From: Lingula anatina
Taxonomy: Eukaryota; Brachiopoda; Lingulata; Lingulida; Lingulidae
Direction: 5' to 3'
NCBI RefSeq assembly: GCF_001039355.2
Contig: NW_019775382.1
Location: 153,814 to 217,813, forward strand
Length of the DNA stretch: 64,000 bases
Shown: in pieces, positions 8,387 to 19,696 of the stretch
Position numbering within the stretch: position 1 is the first letter of the stretch
How the letters are laid out: each line of letters opens with the position of its first letter
Notes under the pieces: generated by a model
Database searches by the model: none
Told to the model about the DNA's origin: nothing
The model's input: the letters and a program-made list of their open reading frames with translations, nothing else
Program-made: the position numbers and the translations under genes

Positions 8387-10509
8387 ATGTATATTGGATT
8401 CGTGACAATCCTAGTTACTGTGAGTTTGTCCGTCGTAATTGAAAGAGCGGACGCTGTGTGCTGCTATCCGGTTGTGTCTGATTATTGCGGGGACTGTAGT
8501 TTTGTAAGTTGTATTTATAAAAAGACTGCTAATGGTTAGGGGAAGCACAGTTACACTTGAGTTAACATAAACACAAAACACCTTTTCTACCTAGAAAATC
8601 CTCAAAACATAATCGGGGAAACAACACTTTGTCTTTGGAAATCAGAGACCAGGAAGTAAAGGACATTGATCTTTATTTTAAGTCAACGTATAAAATAACA
8701 TTAAAAACAAATTGCCCATTAACACTAGGAATAAACTGTTATGGTAATTGGAAGTGAGAATTATTTCTTGAATTTTCAAGTAGTTTCTTTTCAATCTATT
8801 TCCTTGGATAAGAGAATGCTGGGTTAAGAATTTCTCCTTTAACTTCAGACATGGTATCATTGTGGAGTAGGAAGCTGTGACAGACTGATGTGCAACTGTG
8901 AAGGAGGATGCAGATCTGGTTGCTCAAAAGTGACCGTTACCGGAGTTTGGTCGTAAGAAAGAAGTATTTTTTCAATTTATAATGCGTTTAATTTGTAGGT
9001 ACTATAAACAGTTTATATTTGAAAATGAATATGAACCATTATGGTGTTAATTGAACAACTTCTTTGAAAGTGATGACTTGAAAAAAAGCTTAAAGTTTAT
9101 TTTGCACCATAGCTTTCATATTTTTGAGGAAAAGAATGTACTCAAAAGAAATACCAAAGGCTATCGTTTCATTTTTAAGAGAAATGATATTTGAACAAAT
9201 TGTTAATGCTTTCTTTAAGTGCTATAAACAGTCTCATTTGAACAAGTATGCGATATCATGGGTGTGACAGTGATGACTACATGTATGTAATGTGCGCAGA
9301 GCACTACATCATTTGTGGGATTTTGTAACAACTGGAGGGATGCATAAATAGAACAATTTACGAACAAACAATTAAAGAATACTACACTACCTGTCGTGTA
9401 AGAAACTACAGGTTGTGGTTTATATGCTGTGTATGCTGTGTATATGTAACAAAAATTTCTTTTCAATGGTAGGCGCAAATGTCATTGCGAACGTGCACGC
9501 AAGAGGTCTGCGGGTGAAGAGGAGGATTACAGCATTGACCCTAGTATAGTATTCAGTAACACAGATACAGACAGGTAAGTGATGTAGGTGTGGATTACAG
9601 CCTTCACGCTAGTGTAGTATTCAGTAACACAGATACAGACAGGTAAGTGATGTAGGTGTGGATTACAGCATTGACGCTAGTGTAGTATTCAGTAACACAT
9701 ACAGACAGGTAAGTGATGTAGGTGTGGATTACAGCCTTGACGCTAGTGTAGTATTCAGTAACACTGATACAGACAGGTAAGTGATGTAGGTGTGGATTAC
9801 AGCATTGACGCTAGTGTAGTATTCAGTAACACTAATACAGACAGGTAAGTGATGTAGGTGTGGATTACAGCCTTCACGCTAGTGTAGTATTCAGTAACAC
9901 TGATACAGACAGGTAAGTGATGTAGGTGTGGATTACAGCATTGACGCTAGTGTAGTATTCAGTAACACTGATACAGACAGGTAAGTGATGTAGGTGTAGT
10001 TTACAGAATTGACGCTAGTGTAGTATTCAGTAACACTGATACAGACAGGTAAGTAATGTAGCAAAATTGTAATAAAGCAGGCGTGTAACAGTATAGTCCT
10101 ATACAATCAAGGGTCTCTACACATACCATTGCAGAAGGTCACACAGGGCTTATTTTTACTTTGGGTCGTAGAAGTTCTGGCCTCTTTCTGTTTATTTTGT
10201 TAAATTGGATTAATCGGATCAAAAGGTGTGCGACAGAAGATCAAATACACATTTAAGGCGTGTATAGTTATAGAATTAAGAGTCAAATATAAGCCGCAAT
10301 GCCTCATAATTCACTAGAACTGTACAACAGATTTTGATAGCAAACTATTTTATTACAGAAATGAGCAGCTGTCCAGAGATGAGTACATTCGTGCTGCAAT
10401 AAACCTGAATAGAAACACGAGATCTGAGGACATCCATGCTGAATTTACAGAGAAAGATAAAAATGGCGACGACATGATCAGTTTGGATGAATTTGACACA
10501 AAAAAGTGA
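8387..10509 (+). CDS. Secreted Diedel-like cysteine-rich protein with C-terminal EF-hand (4 exons)
   Basis: My model has exons 8387-8503, 8849-8952, 9473-9574 and 10359-10509; all junctions are GT..AG and in phase, giving 157 aa. Residues 1-23 are a signal peptide (MYIGFVTILVTVSLSVV...). The mature N-terminus carries 12 cysteines, including CGVGSCDRLMCNCEGGCRSG. This fits the C-G-x-G-x-C-x4-C-N-C-x-G-G-C pattern of the insect immune cytokine Diedel. A basic stretch, RARKRSAG, could be a furin-type cleavage site. An acidic linker follows, then one EF-hand loop (DKNGDDMISLDE) near the C-terminus. Family knowledge: Diedel is a secreted modulator of immune signalling with homologues in some insect DNA viruses. 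The Diedel match is by motif only, and I know of no Diedel-EF-hand fusion. Exon 3 continues into a 68-bp array of extra donors, so isoforms with extra 14-residue blocks are possible. The nearest neighbour is a convergent LPMO gene. Confidence 0.7.
9525..10061 (+). repeat. 68-bp minisatellite of exon end plus splice donor, copy 2
   Basis: The founder is the last 50 nt of exon 3 (from GATTACAGC to 9574) plus the first 18 nt of its intron (GTAAGTGATGTAGGTGTG). Seven further units follow from 9575 to 10048, then a degenerate GTAAGTAATGTAG. Each unit offers an acceptor-like GATTACAG, a 42-nt block and a GTAAGT donor. The second unit has a 2-nt deletion in its 42-nt block; the other six are open and in phase with exons 3 and 4. 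The gap between successive blocks is only 26 nt. Confidence 0.95.
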
Positions 10510-11110
10510 ACGAAATTGGCAAAAAATATTGCCGTAAATAATAATGTGTTGATTTCGTGTTTGCTTATGCAAAGATAAAACCAACTGAGTTTGAAAAGCA
10601 TCAGCAAATAATTACTTTTTCCTTAAATTTGAAAGAAAAGCCTGTTTGATCTTTACAGCATACCAGTATGTCTGACAGTACCGCAAAAATGCTGGTCGAC
10701 ATTCCGTTTCTTTTTCCGGTGTAAAAAGTTAAGTTTTATTTGTAGTGACAGTGGTTTGACAAAAATGGTTAATCATTTCAGAGAAGGATTATAAAAATCA
10801 TAGATAATATTAGCAGACACCAACATAATGTTAAGTTCACATAAGGTCACACAGGAAAATTAGACTAATTCGTACCATACACTTATGAAATACATTGGGT
10901 TTGCAATATACAGATGATGAACTGCGCCATTTCCACGTTTGAAACCTTCCAGTGAAGGACTTCTATAAACTGTTCTGTTTTTATTATCAGTGAAACAAAG
11001 TAATTTCTCCCAGGCCGTTAAATCTCAATTTCCACAATTTTATCAATAGAAAACTGATAAATAAAACCCAATATTAAAAAGTTGTTACACGTGGCACGCG
11101 TATTTCGTCA

Positions 11111-11156
<46 letters not shown>

Positions 11157-11406
11157 TCAGGAGTAAATGATTACTAGTATATTCACAAAATTAAACATGG
11201 CTACTATGTTAACTTGTATAGAGCAGACATGCATACATGTTATATATACGTTTAAAAAAGTGAATGAGAAGTCATTTACACTGTACGGTTGCATTTTTGT
11301 ATAAACATTAACTATGATAAAACTTGAACTGCACTTTGACAAAACCCATCTCAATTCGGTTTCTTCTGGACACTGAAGCAACATCATGTGAGGTGCATTT
11401 AATCAA
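10510..11406. other. Convergent intergenic region with CA microsatellite
   Basis: No exon is supported. It holds the 3' flank of the Diedel-like gene and the downstream flank of the LPMO gene. A pure (CA)n tract is at 11114-11148. Confidence 0.6.
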
Positions 11407-14400
11407 CTATATGCATGCGCAGTGCGTGCGGGGACAGAACCCCAACTCGCAGTTCAACTGGCACCATCGCGTAACGCCATCTACATTCCAATATGCACCT
11501 GCAGCTTTACAGCGCCCTCTAACGACCGTTCTAGATGGGTCGGACTCAGTGCGCAATTTCTCCTCCACGTCAGCTTCCGCGTGACCGTGAGATACTCTAG
11601 TATATGTGCTATCTCTTCCTTCTTTTATCTTTGTCCCCACATTGAGAGAATTTACACCATTGCTACCGGATGTTTCTGTCAGTACCAACCCGCCATTGCC
11701 GGTGTCGCCGCCTATTGATACGTCTGCGCAGCCGTAGAATTCCTCCTGGGGCCCACACCCAAGACATCCCTGTCCTGCTTGGCGGTCGGTGCCCCAGTTA
11801 TTTCCTATGATTATAATCATATTGCTGATATTAATACGGAAAACAACAACACCACTCGCCGATCACTAATGACAACCTACATTTACTGGGAAAAAAGAAG
11901 GGATTAGGTATCGATGAGCAATTGTAAGGATTAGGAATGACATAGGGCCTATTCCCAAAGAATGTGCTTGGTCATTTGCACATTTCTATACATGGAGTAG
12001 CTTTAATTACGTTGGTACTCAAAGATACATGCTTATTTTCGCTATTTATGAAAATTTGAAGTGCTTTTTATCTTTAGTCTTAAAAAGTTAAGTGTTGCAT
12101 AGTACTGATCACTACGTTTTATATTTCTCATCTACTCTCTAATCAACTCACTCACCACTGTGCCATTTCCACTGCACCACACACTGCCTGCACGTCACTT
12201 CCGGTGGTAACTGCACGCGGAGAGCCACCACTCCGAGCGTTGTGGGGATGGTGAACCTGGTGCCGTGACCCGTGATGTGCAGGAGATGCTGATTCAAACA
12301 CTGCTGACTGATACGAGTTCTAGGACTGTTGTGAGGACACAGTCGGAACTCAAACCAACCTTTATGGTTAGCGGTTATTTCGACCTTCACCTCAATTTCC
12401 TTTATGAAAAAAATAATACGTATGACTCAGTGTTCAAGCTATACTGCTACATACAGTATATTGAGAATTGAAATGTCAATGTCATGCTTAAAGCAATAAT
12501 AACTCTTCCTTTGAGATTCAAAAATCCGCATGAAATACATTGTAAAAAACGCATGGAAATATATTCTATTGTATTTTACCATTAAAACGGCCGTTATTGT
12601 AGGAAAACTAAAATCTGTGCTTGTCAATAGGGCTTACGATGCCTTTTTTCCGGTCGACAAGTGCATTCGTTGCTAATGACGTAATGGTGTCACGCGGATT
12701 CTCGCGTTCATTCGAGACCAAAATAACATGGCGCCAAACGCATTAGTGCAGACGCAGACGTAAGTTGCGAGTTTTTGTACAGTGCGTCGGATAACGAAAA
12801 GCCCAGAATGGCACACATTGTGGATATAAATGCATTTTTAACAAAAAGACGAATATATCTCATGAATCTTATATAGTGTTGTTGTTGTCTGCTTTTCCCG
12901 CGGTTTTAAGTAGGTCACCAGTGACTTTGCAATGTCAGAGAGAGCTCCGTCAGTTAAAATCTCTTAAGAGATTTTAACAAAAAACCGTACGTTTAGGAAA
13001 AAAACCCTGGATTAACTTTGAATGCAGGAATGGGGTCGTTGGCCATTGGTAAGTACGGGAAAATTGCCGTTTTTTCCAGGAAAATCCAATTTTTGGCCAA
13101 AACGAAGAGTTATTATGACTTTAAACTGGAATATTAAGAATGTGTCATTCTTTTTCTTACAACATTTAATTGAGCAGTAACATGAAAAACTGCCTTACAG
13201 CATTTTGATAGCTGTAAGTTCTCATTCAATAGTTTATTGGTAAACGCTCCAAATAAGGACGAGGAAAACTCTTACTTTTTCTGGTATATATTTACCTGGC
13301 CACGAGCATAGTTCCTGACTATAATTCCATTGGCGTATTTCCCGCCAGCCTCGTTTTGGTGAGGTCCCTGGTAGGGGTCGCCACATACGCCACACTTCCC
13401 TCCATGCAATCCCCATTGGTTCTAGGAAGAGACATAGGTAATTATCTTTATTGATCGCAAAAAGGTCTTCAAATACAATACTACTAATGGCCAAATCAAA
13501 AACTTGACCTGTATTTTATACAACTCTTTCAAACACAAAGCAAAGACATCACGCATGATCAAGACCGAGGCATGGGTGTTACATTTAATATTGGAAGATT
13601 TTCCCTTAAATTGTCGTTAAGAGCGGGCATGACGAAGTGTGTGAACCTTCTTTAAAGTGAAATTCGTTAGTCAGGTGAAGCTCAAATGGACATATTGTAT
13701 AAACATGTTGAGAAATCTTATATAAATGTATTATTTCGTGGTAAATAATCAAAATTCTACATCTTGTGGGACATGTATTTTCATGTACTTTATGATATTC
13801 AGAGAGCGGACACAAAATCCACTAGTTTGCACTGCAGCTAGATGTGTTTGTGATCGTCAGAGCGTTGCCGTGGAGACGTTTGAATATTGGCCCGCTGTTT
13901 GTATAATTTCCATGGGTACAGGGTACATAAACTCTAGTACTTGTGAAAGTAAATAGTGATACTAATTAAGCTTTACTATACTGAGTCTTTAATTTATATG
14001 GCGCAGTTTAAGATTTTGTCGGCTCCTTATTACGGTAACATAAGCTGAATTGCAAAAATAAAGATACATTGAGAAGTACGTAATGGAAGCACGTACATAA
14101 TCAGAGTGTATCAATAGTTCGAAAGTCGTACCAGTGGAGTCAATTTGATGCTGTGTATTGCAAAATGCAGGTTATTGGTAATCTGGACTAAGAAGAACGC
14201 GAATCCACACCTTTGAAAGCGCTGTGGTATAAATATGTATACAAGAAAGAGTTTATATTCATATATGGCAATAAAATCACTTCTGTTGCGTTGTTCACTT
14301 GTCGTGGAGAGTGACCATCCATCAGCTGTTGCATTGCTAACGGGACGCACAGATCGAGTTAATTAGTTCCATTGAACAGATGTGAATCAAACCGACTTGT

Positions 14401-15245
14401 GTTTGACATGTGTGGACCTTGTGTTTCTCAGCAATGCATTTGTGCTATTAACGTTACATGGGGAATGCGGTATGCGTACACAGTAATACAGTTTGGTATG
14501 TAGGGGTGCTGACATTGCACCTTGTAAGAACTGAATCCATGCTGTTTTTCATTAAAATTTGATAGGGAAGGAAACCTTGGCTGTGTTAAAATCATCTCGT
14601 TTGTTGAATCCAGTATTATTTAGTATTATCAGTACAGAAGTGTAGAGTACATATCCTTTGCTATAAAATATTTCCTGTACTGACAAGCGTGAAACAGAGG
14701 AAATGACGCGTGAAGCCTTTAAATGTAAGATTTGGAAATTTTTCCACTATGAAGGAAAGAAATGTTGTTTCTCCCATCTGGTGACTCAAACCCTAGAAAT
14801 AAAACTGCAGTTACGGTGCTTACTGGAGTCAGCCATGCAGCTGGACTGAAATGGGTTTTGTTCCTACAGCTTTATACCTTTCATGTAATCTTAAAAGTGC
14901 CCTTAATTAACAATGCCTTATTTAAATTAGTATTAAAACTGTAAAAAAATGAACAATGAATATAGACTGCATGGTGCATGAACAACAAATTTTACAAAAC
15001 CTTTCCTGCTCTTTCTCTCTCTCTCTCACTCGCACAAATACCTCCAAGTTACGGTAGGTACTTACATTAAAACCCCCGCAGTTTAGTGCGTTGTCATCGT
15101 AGTTTTTCGGTGTCGCGAAGCCAAATCTCCACATGGACGATCTAGACGGCGGTTCCAGTAATCTGGCGTGACCATCGACATCTAACACTCCTACGAGGAG
15201 GCTTACCAGTGATAGCCAACACATACCGCAGCTTAACGAAGACAT
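11407..15245 (-). CDS. AA15-family lytic polysaccharide monooxygenase (chitin/cellulose-active type), 4 exons
   Basis: Exons on the minus strand are 15245-15066, 13421-13296, 12399-12156 and 11804-11407. All phases agree and the product is 315 aa. Residues 1-25 are a signal peptide ending VDG, so His26 becomes the N-terminus (HARLLEPPSRSSMWR), as the copper histidine brace requires. The second brace histidine is His114 in ITANHKGWFEFRLC. Family blocks CGGF, GGKCGVCGDPY and GNNWGTDRQAGQGCLGCGPQ are all present. Known role of AA15: secreted copper enzymes that cleave crystalline chitin or cellulose oxidatively. After the catalytic domain comes a Ser/Thr/Gly-rich spacer, then a short Cys-rich tail (CKAAGAYWN...WCQLNCELGFC) of the kind seen on invertebrate chitin-related proteins. 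Exon 3 could alternatively start 9 nt later at GTGAAG; I chose the acceptor with the T-rich tract. The last codons are duplicated at 5258-5335. Confidence 0.93.
12488..13124. mobile_element. TTAA-flanked inverted-repeat element (MITE), copy 1, inside an LPMO intron
   Basis: The element runs from 12492 to 13120, with TTAA at 12488-12491 and at 13121-13124. The left end reads AGCAATAATAACTCTTC; the right end, read inwards on the minus strand, is AGTCATAATAACTCTTCG. A TTAA target site and an AG-starting terminal repeat fit Kolobok-type DNA transposons. There is no coding frame, so it is non-autonomous. A 20-bp perfect palindrome (AAAATCTCTTAAGAGATTTT) sits at 12957-12976. A second copy starts at 23429. 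Confidence 0.75.
13500..15065. other. LPMO intron 1, no further feature
   Basis: Large intron of about 1.6 kb. The small open frames in it are not supported by motifs. Short CT-rich runs occur near 15012-15028. Confidence 0.5.
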
Positions 15246-16528
15246 CTCTCACAGCTCACAACTGCAAGAATCCTCTCCTCCAACAACCTTTAAAAGTGTT
15301 CAAACCTACTCCGCGGATCTTACAAAGAGTGTTTATCAGTTTACGTAGGTAATATCCAGGCGTCTCAGTCAGACGGGATGCGAAGGCTTCCTAGTAATTG
15401 CGGGCAGCTTTTCCGAATGCGTAAAACTGAGTCAGCAGACCCAAATACCAGAGGAAACTTCCAATTAAATTCACAAATAGGATGTTTGATTGAAATCGGA
15501 TACCTGGCGTTTGAGATAAGTGAGAACTCAAATGTTTACTTTTACATTAATCTTTCAGCTCTGCATGAACAATAGTTTTACTTCATGATCACCTCGTTAA
15601 CAATGGCATAAATATCAATTAAAATCTCTAAGTACGTCATTGCGGTAGTTGCGCTAAGATTGCGTGACACCTTTGCTGTCCTCTTGTTACCACGCGGAGA
15701 CGAGACCAGGGGGTTTCATGAACAGCATAAAAATGCGAGCCTTGTTGGAGAATCATCAAAAGTTCAATTTTAATGACAAGTAAACAGTAATAGCTTTCGG
15801 TACATCGCGCCTTAGTGACGAAGTTATAGTGATTGAAATTAAATTTTATTGCTTTGGACGGAAAACAAAGGAGACGGTAAACGCACCGCAGGCTGGGACT
15901 ATTAGATAGCCGCTGGAAAGCACAGCTTGTGGATTCCGCACAGTTAAACAATTGTGTTTATATTCGTAATAGTTCCGCGAGCTTGCGTCGTGCGTAACAC
16001 AATTACATCTGAAGACAGAATTTATAGGAAATACGCATTTTCAAAGTTCTGTACAAAAAGGAAATATGAACACTTTTTATTCTTAAAGATGGTCTACTTA
16101 TGTCACTGTGGGAGAAAACGTCAAAACTTTAGAGAGGTAAAAAATATATGGATCGCTTTGAGTTTCATATATTTTAAAACTGTGAAAGAAGCGAAAGCAT
16201 ACTAGTAGCTTCAAGAGGGATTTTAATGAGTTTGCTATGAACTTCGTGCGGCAGTTCTTACATGTTTACTTGCTCCACATGTATGTGTCAATATTGGAGA
16301 TTTTCTTTTTACCTTCCATTCCATTCGTAATACACATTTTGTATTATGTGATGATACTGTGCACTTTGATCGCCCATTTTCAAACTACATGTGCATTTCA
16401 TTTATAGATCATTGTTATAAAAATATAGAATTTCTAGCAAATAAATGTCTATGGACAAAACCGACGTGCGCTTGATTTCGGCTAAGTTGTCAACTTTTAA
16501 CACTTTTGGGTGCTGTAAATGGCACCAA
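15246..16528. other. Intergenic region between LPMO promoter and dioxygenase 3' end
   Basis: No gene or clear repeat seen. It should contain the promoter of the LPMO gene. I found no convincing TATA box at a suitable distance from 15245. Confidence 0.5.
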
Positions 16529-19170
16529 TTAGCCTGCAACTTTGGTGGTCAGTGCCTTGTACTCGGTGCCGTCTCCTAAGAAGTAATCTTTCCCTGCCTC
16601 CTCAACCACTGGACTGGCCGCCAATATGGCCGAGTCGGGCACCTGTAACAGGGTGACGTAATGAGATGTATAAAGGTATAAAATCGATTTTTTGTATTTA
16701 AAGGCACCCACTTAATGACTGCAGGCTCAAAAGGTATGTGAACTGGTTAAAAAAGGAGGTGAAAAAATATTGAGGGCTAAGAGAAATGGTTTTGATGAGA
16801 AAAAAAACAGCAATTAGAAATAACCAAGAAAGAGAAAAACAAAATTACTAAAAAATAAAAGAAAAGGGAGAAAAAGAAAGTGAAAGAATCGACAAATCTG
16901 CTAACTTGAGGTTAAAGCCAGCAGGCATAATACTTGATAAACAGTGGAAGGAGTACATCTATAGACCTAATCTCACAGAGGAAGAGTTTGGAGGATACCC
17001 ACCTTGTGTAGCGGGGTGTACTGTGGGTGGTGGTGAGGAGTGACGGGGTTATTACTGGCACGGTTATATGCTATCAGGTACGCCCAGCGCCGCCTAGCGC
17101 TGTTATTCTGGTCGCTTTGGTGAAGCACGTTACTATGGAAGAACAGCGCGTCTCCTGGGTTCATCTCCACGTGGACCACTGGAAGAACCTACGCCACAGA
17201 CATAGTAAGTTGTATTTAACCTGACCGCTGACTTTTGCATGCCTCGACAGTGTCATCCATAAGTTCACACCAGAGTACTTTATGCAATAGAAGACCAAGG
17301 CAATCGTTACAGTAGATCTATTTATATTTCCATCTTTAAAAAGCGTTCTTGGGCGAGCTTTGCATGCAGTCTAGAGTAATTGCAACTCAAAGTGCTACAT
17401 ACATATATGTCAATGTGAACGGTGTTGGATTACCAAATAACGTGCGCAGGAATGACATGCCACTAGCTCATTTATATTCTGAGAAATGCTGACCTGTGCT
17501 GCCTTACCTTGAGCACTTGCTCAACACGCTCAAGGTCCGCGCCAACTTCCTCTCCAGTGGTCACGTGGGCAATTCGGCCCATCTTGTGCGACCGTGGCAC
17601 CACCTGCAGGCAGCCGTTTTCTTTATCTGTGCGATCCAAGGCAATGAAGACAGTCCCCATGTCTGGGAACAGGCAACCGTTGTAATACCAGTACCTGGTG
17701 AAACACATATTTGATAAACATACTTCATAAGTAGTACAATGCCCAGTTCCTCCAGGGAAATATAATAACACAATGAAATTGACGTGGGGTATTAAACAGA
17801 TGACGGAAAATGGATGAGGTTACCCAGTACCACGCTAGTTACCACTGTTTGCCAAAATAGGCCTTTACACTCACCCGTAATCTTGATGCCAGTTAAATCT
17901 GCCCCCTGTGTACGGATCTTTCATTGTAAGCTTGGTATGATAGTGATACACCTCGCCATCAAGTAACTAGGTAAGGTGACAAACAGACAGACTAAAGCTA
18001 TTCTCACAAACAGACAATAATATGGAATCTAGACAAAAAACTGGACATTAAAAACTTGAAATGAATTCCAGTGCATATAATACACGCCACTGTGATTTTG
18101 AGGGGAAATATTCCATTAACGGAATACCGGAAAAACGAGACACCAAATGAAACAGTATGACAACCTGTTCAAATGTTCCCGCCACTTTCTCGCTCCTAGC
18201 AACCATTCCTGTGATGTCATTTCCGGGTTGGTTCCAGGCGTAATACTTGGACTTCCGCCCATGACCGTCATCCCGACCAAACGAGTATTTTGCCACTCCA
18301 GCGTCGTTTTCAAACGCGGTTAATATTTTCCCCATTTCTTGTTCATCCAGAAGACCTCTGCAAATGAATGCAATTTGCAACACGTTTTAGGAAATTATGA
18401 TCTTGTATGAATTTTGACGAACAGAACTGTATTATTAATGGGTAACTCCCCGGTATGCCTAATATTAAATCAATATCATATGGTCACGTCAATACCTTTA
18501 TTCTAGCAGGTACATTAACTTTACTGCTATATGTAAGCTGAAGAGAGAATGAGAGAAACGGAAAGGGGGGAGGAAAACTGTACCGTATATGTACGAAGGG
18601 GCAGAGAGAGAGAAAAAAAAATTACCTCACCAAAAGATAGCCTTCGTCTTTAAAACATTGTTTCATGTCGTCGGTCACTTTAAACTGTCTAGATGCTTGG
18701 AACTCTACACGGGAAATAGAAAGAAAAAATGAAAATAAGTCATGTGTTAACAAAATGACTTTTTGAATCATTGGACAAGATATACGGAAAGAAAAGCTTA
18801 AGTTATGACCTCTGAAGCAGACGTGTCATGGTAGAATGTAATTGAGGATTCTTAAGTATTGAAATTATTTCTCAGAGACCAGAAAAAAGAGTGCACGTGG
18901 TGACCAACTGCCACCCTTCACCGACCACGGTGATAACACAGTCTTGTTAGACGTCACAATTTGCAGTCGTTCTTTTATACGTTAGTTTAAACATTGCCTA
19001 GATCATTTATACAGCACAGGTAATCATGCACGTCTGTACGACAGCAAACACAACATCGGTTAAATAAGGTCATTTTTATGCTGTGCATGTTAGTATCGTC
19101 AGTTCAATATCACGGGTGTGCTAATGACTTTAATAAAGGACATAAACCTACCCTTAAGAGTCGACGCCAT
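16529..19170 (-). CDS. Phytanoyl-CoA dioxygenase (PhyH) family 2-oxoglutarate/Fe(II) oxygenase, 7 exons
   Basis: Minus-strand exons are 19170-19152, 18704-18626, 18357-18165, 17966-17875, 17694-17508, 17188-17003 and 16642-16529. Every junction is GT..AG and in phase, giving 289 aa with no signal peptide. The iron triad is visible: His124-x-Asp126 in [14 protein letters not shown] and a distal histidine, His213, in [20 protein letters not shown]. The arginines after it are placed to bind 2-oxoglutarate. [15 protein letters not shown] is the typical core strand region. Known family chemistry is hydroxylation of a small molecule or acyl-CoA with 2-oxoglutarate and O2. The closest look is to the cytosolic invertebrate PhyH proteins often annotated as L-proline 4-hydroxylase-like; the substrate cannot be read from sequence. 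Exon 1 is only 19 nt, so the start rests on MASTLKEFQ joining in frame. Confidence 0.93.
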
Positions 19171-19652
19171 TGTCTCTCCAAATCTTATTCGCCCTAACCT
19201 ACGTCCAGCGCTATAAGCGGCTGTGCGTTCTCCTTAGATAAAGCCGTGTATTACAGAGATCCAACTTTAAATGGGCCAGCACAAAACTTATCGCTGGTAG
19301 CTTGACCTTGACACTTCGGGACAATCTCAACTATGGGTAAAATAAACACACCGATATAACCATTTTACGACAAATTAGCGGAGTACAAGTTCAAGTTTTT
19401 CAATTAAGCGAAAATAACAAGAAAACACATAAATTCTAACTTGTTTATAAAACACGTCCAGCGTGTGTATTTAGGTTTTCAAATTTCGGTTAAATGAAAC
19501 AGTTAATCTTTTAGTCTTTCATATTCCACTTACTTTCTTTTTCCATAGGTATTAGCTGTCTATATCATTTATTTCAAACCCCCCATCACCATGTTTGTAC
19601 AGGATCAAACGGAAAAGCGAGCACAGTCAAAACTAAAAACGGATGGAACTAG
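19171..19652. other. Intergenic region upstream of the dioxygenase gene
   Basis: No feature recognised. It separates the dioxygenase start from the 3' end of the CARD-NB-ARC-TPR gene; both are on the minus strand. Confidence 0.5.
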
Positions 19653-19658
19653 TTTATT
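19653..19658 (-). terminator. AATAAA polyadenylation signal of the CARD-NB-ARC-TPR gene
   Basis: The plus strand TTTATT reads AATAAA on the minus strand, about 40 nt downstream of the stop codon at 19697-19699. Confidence 0.6.
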
Positions 19659-19696
19659 AAGAGTACATACATCACATTGTTTAATTATTTAAGCAA

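Larger units (their letters stand above)
8773..11480 (+). repeat. Segmental duplication, copy 2 (parental)
   Basis: Collinear with 2560-5335. This copy runs through into a complete gene at each edge (exon 1 of the Diedel-like gene on the left, the AA15 LPMO on the right). It is therefore inferred to be the source of copy 1. Confidence 0.85.

Noticed and set aside
9575-10048. CRISPR-like direct-repeat array
   Set aside because: The sequence is eukaryotic and the units are contiguous 68-bp tandem copies without unique spacers.
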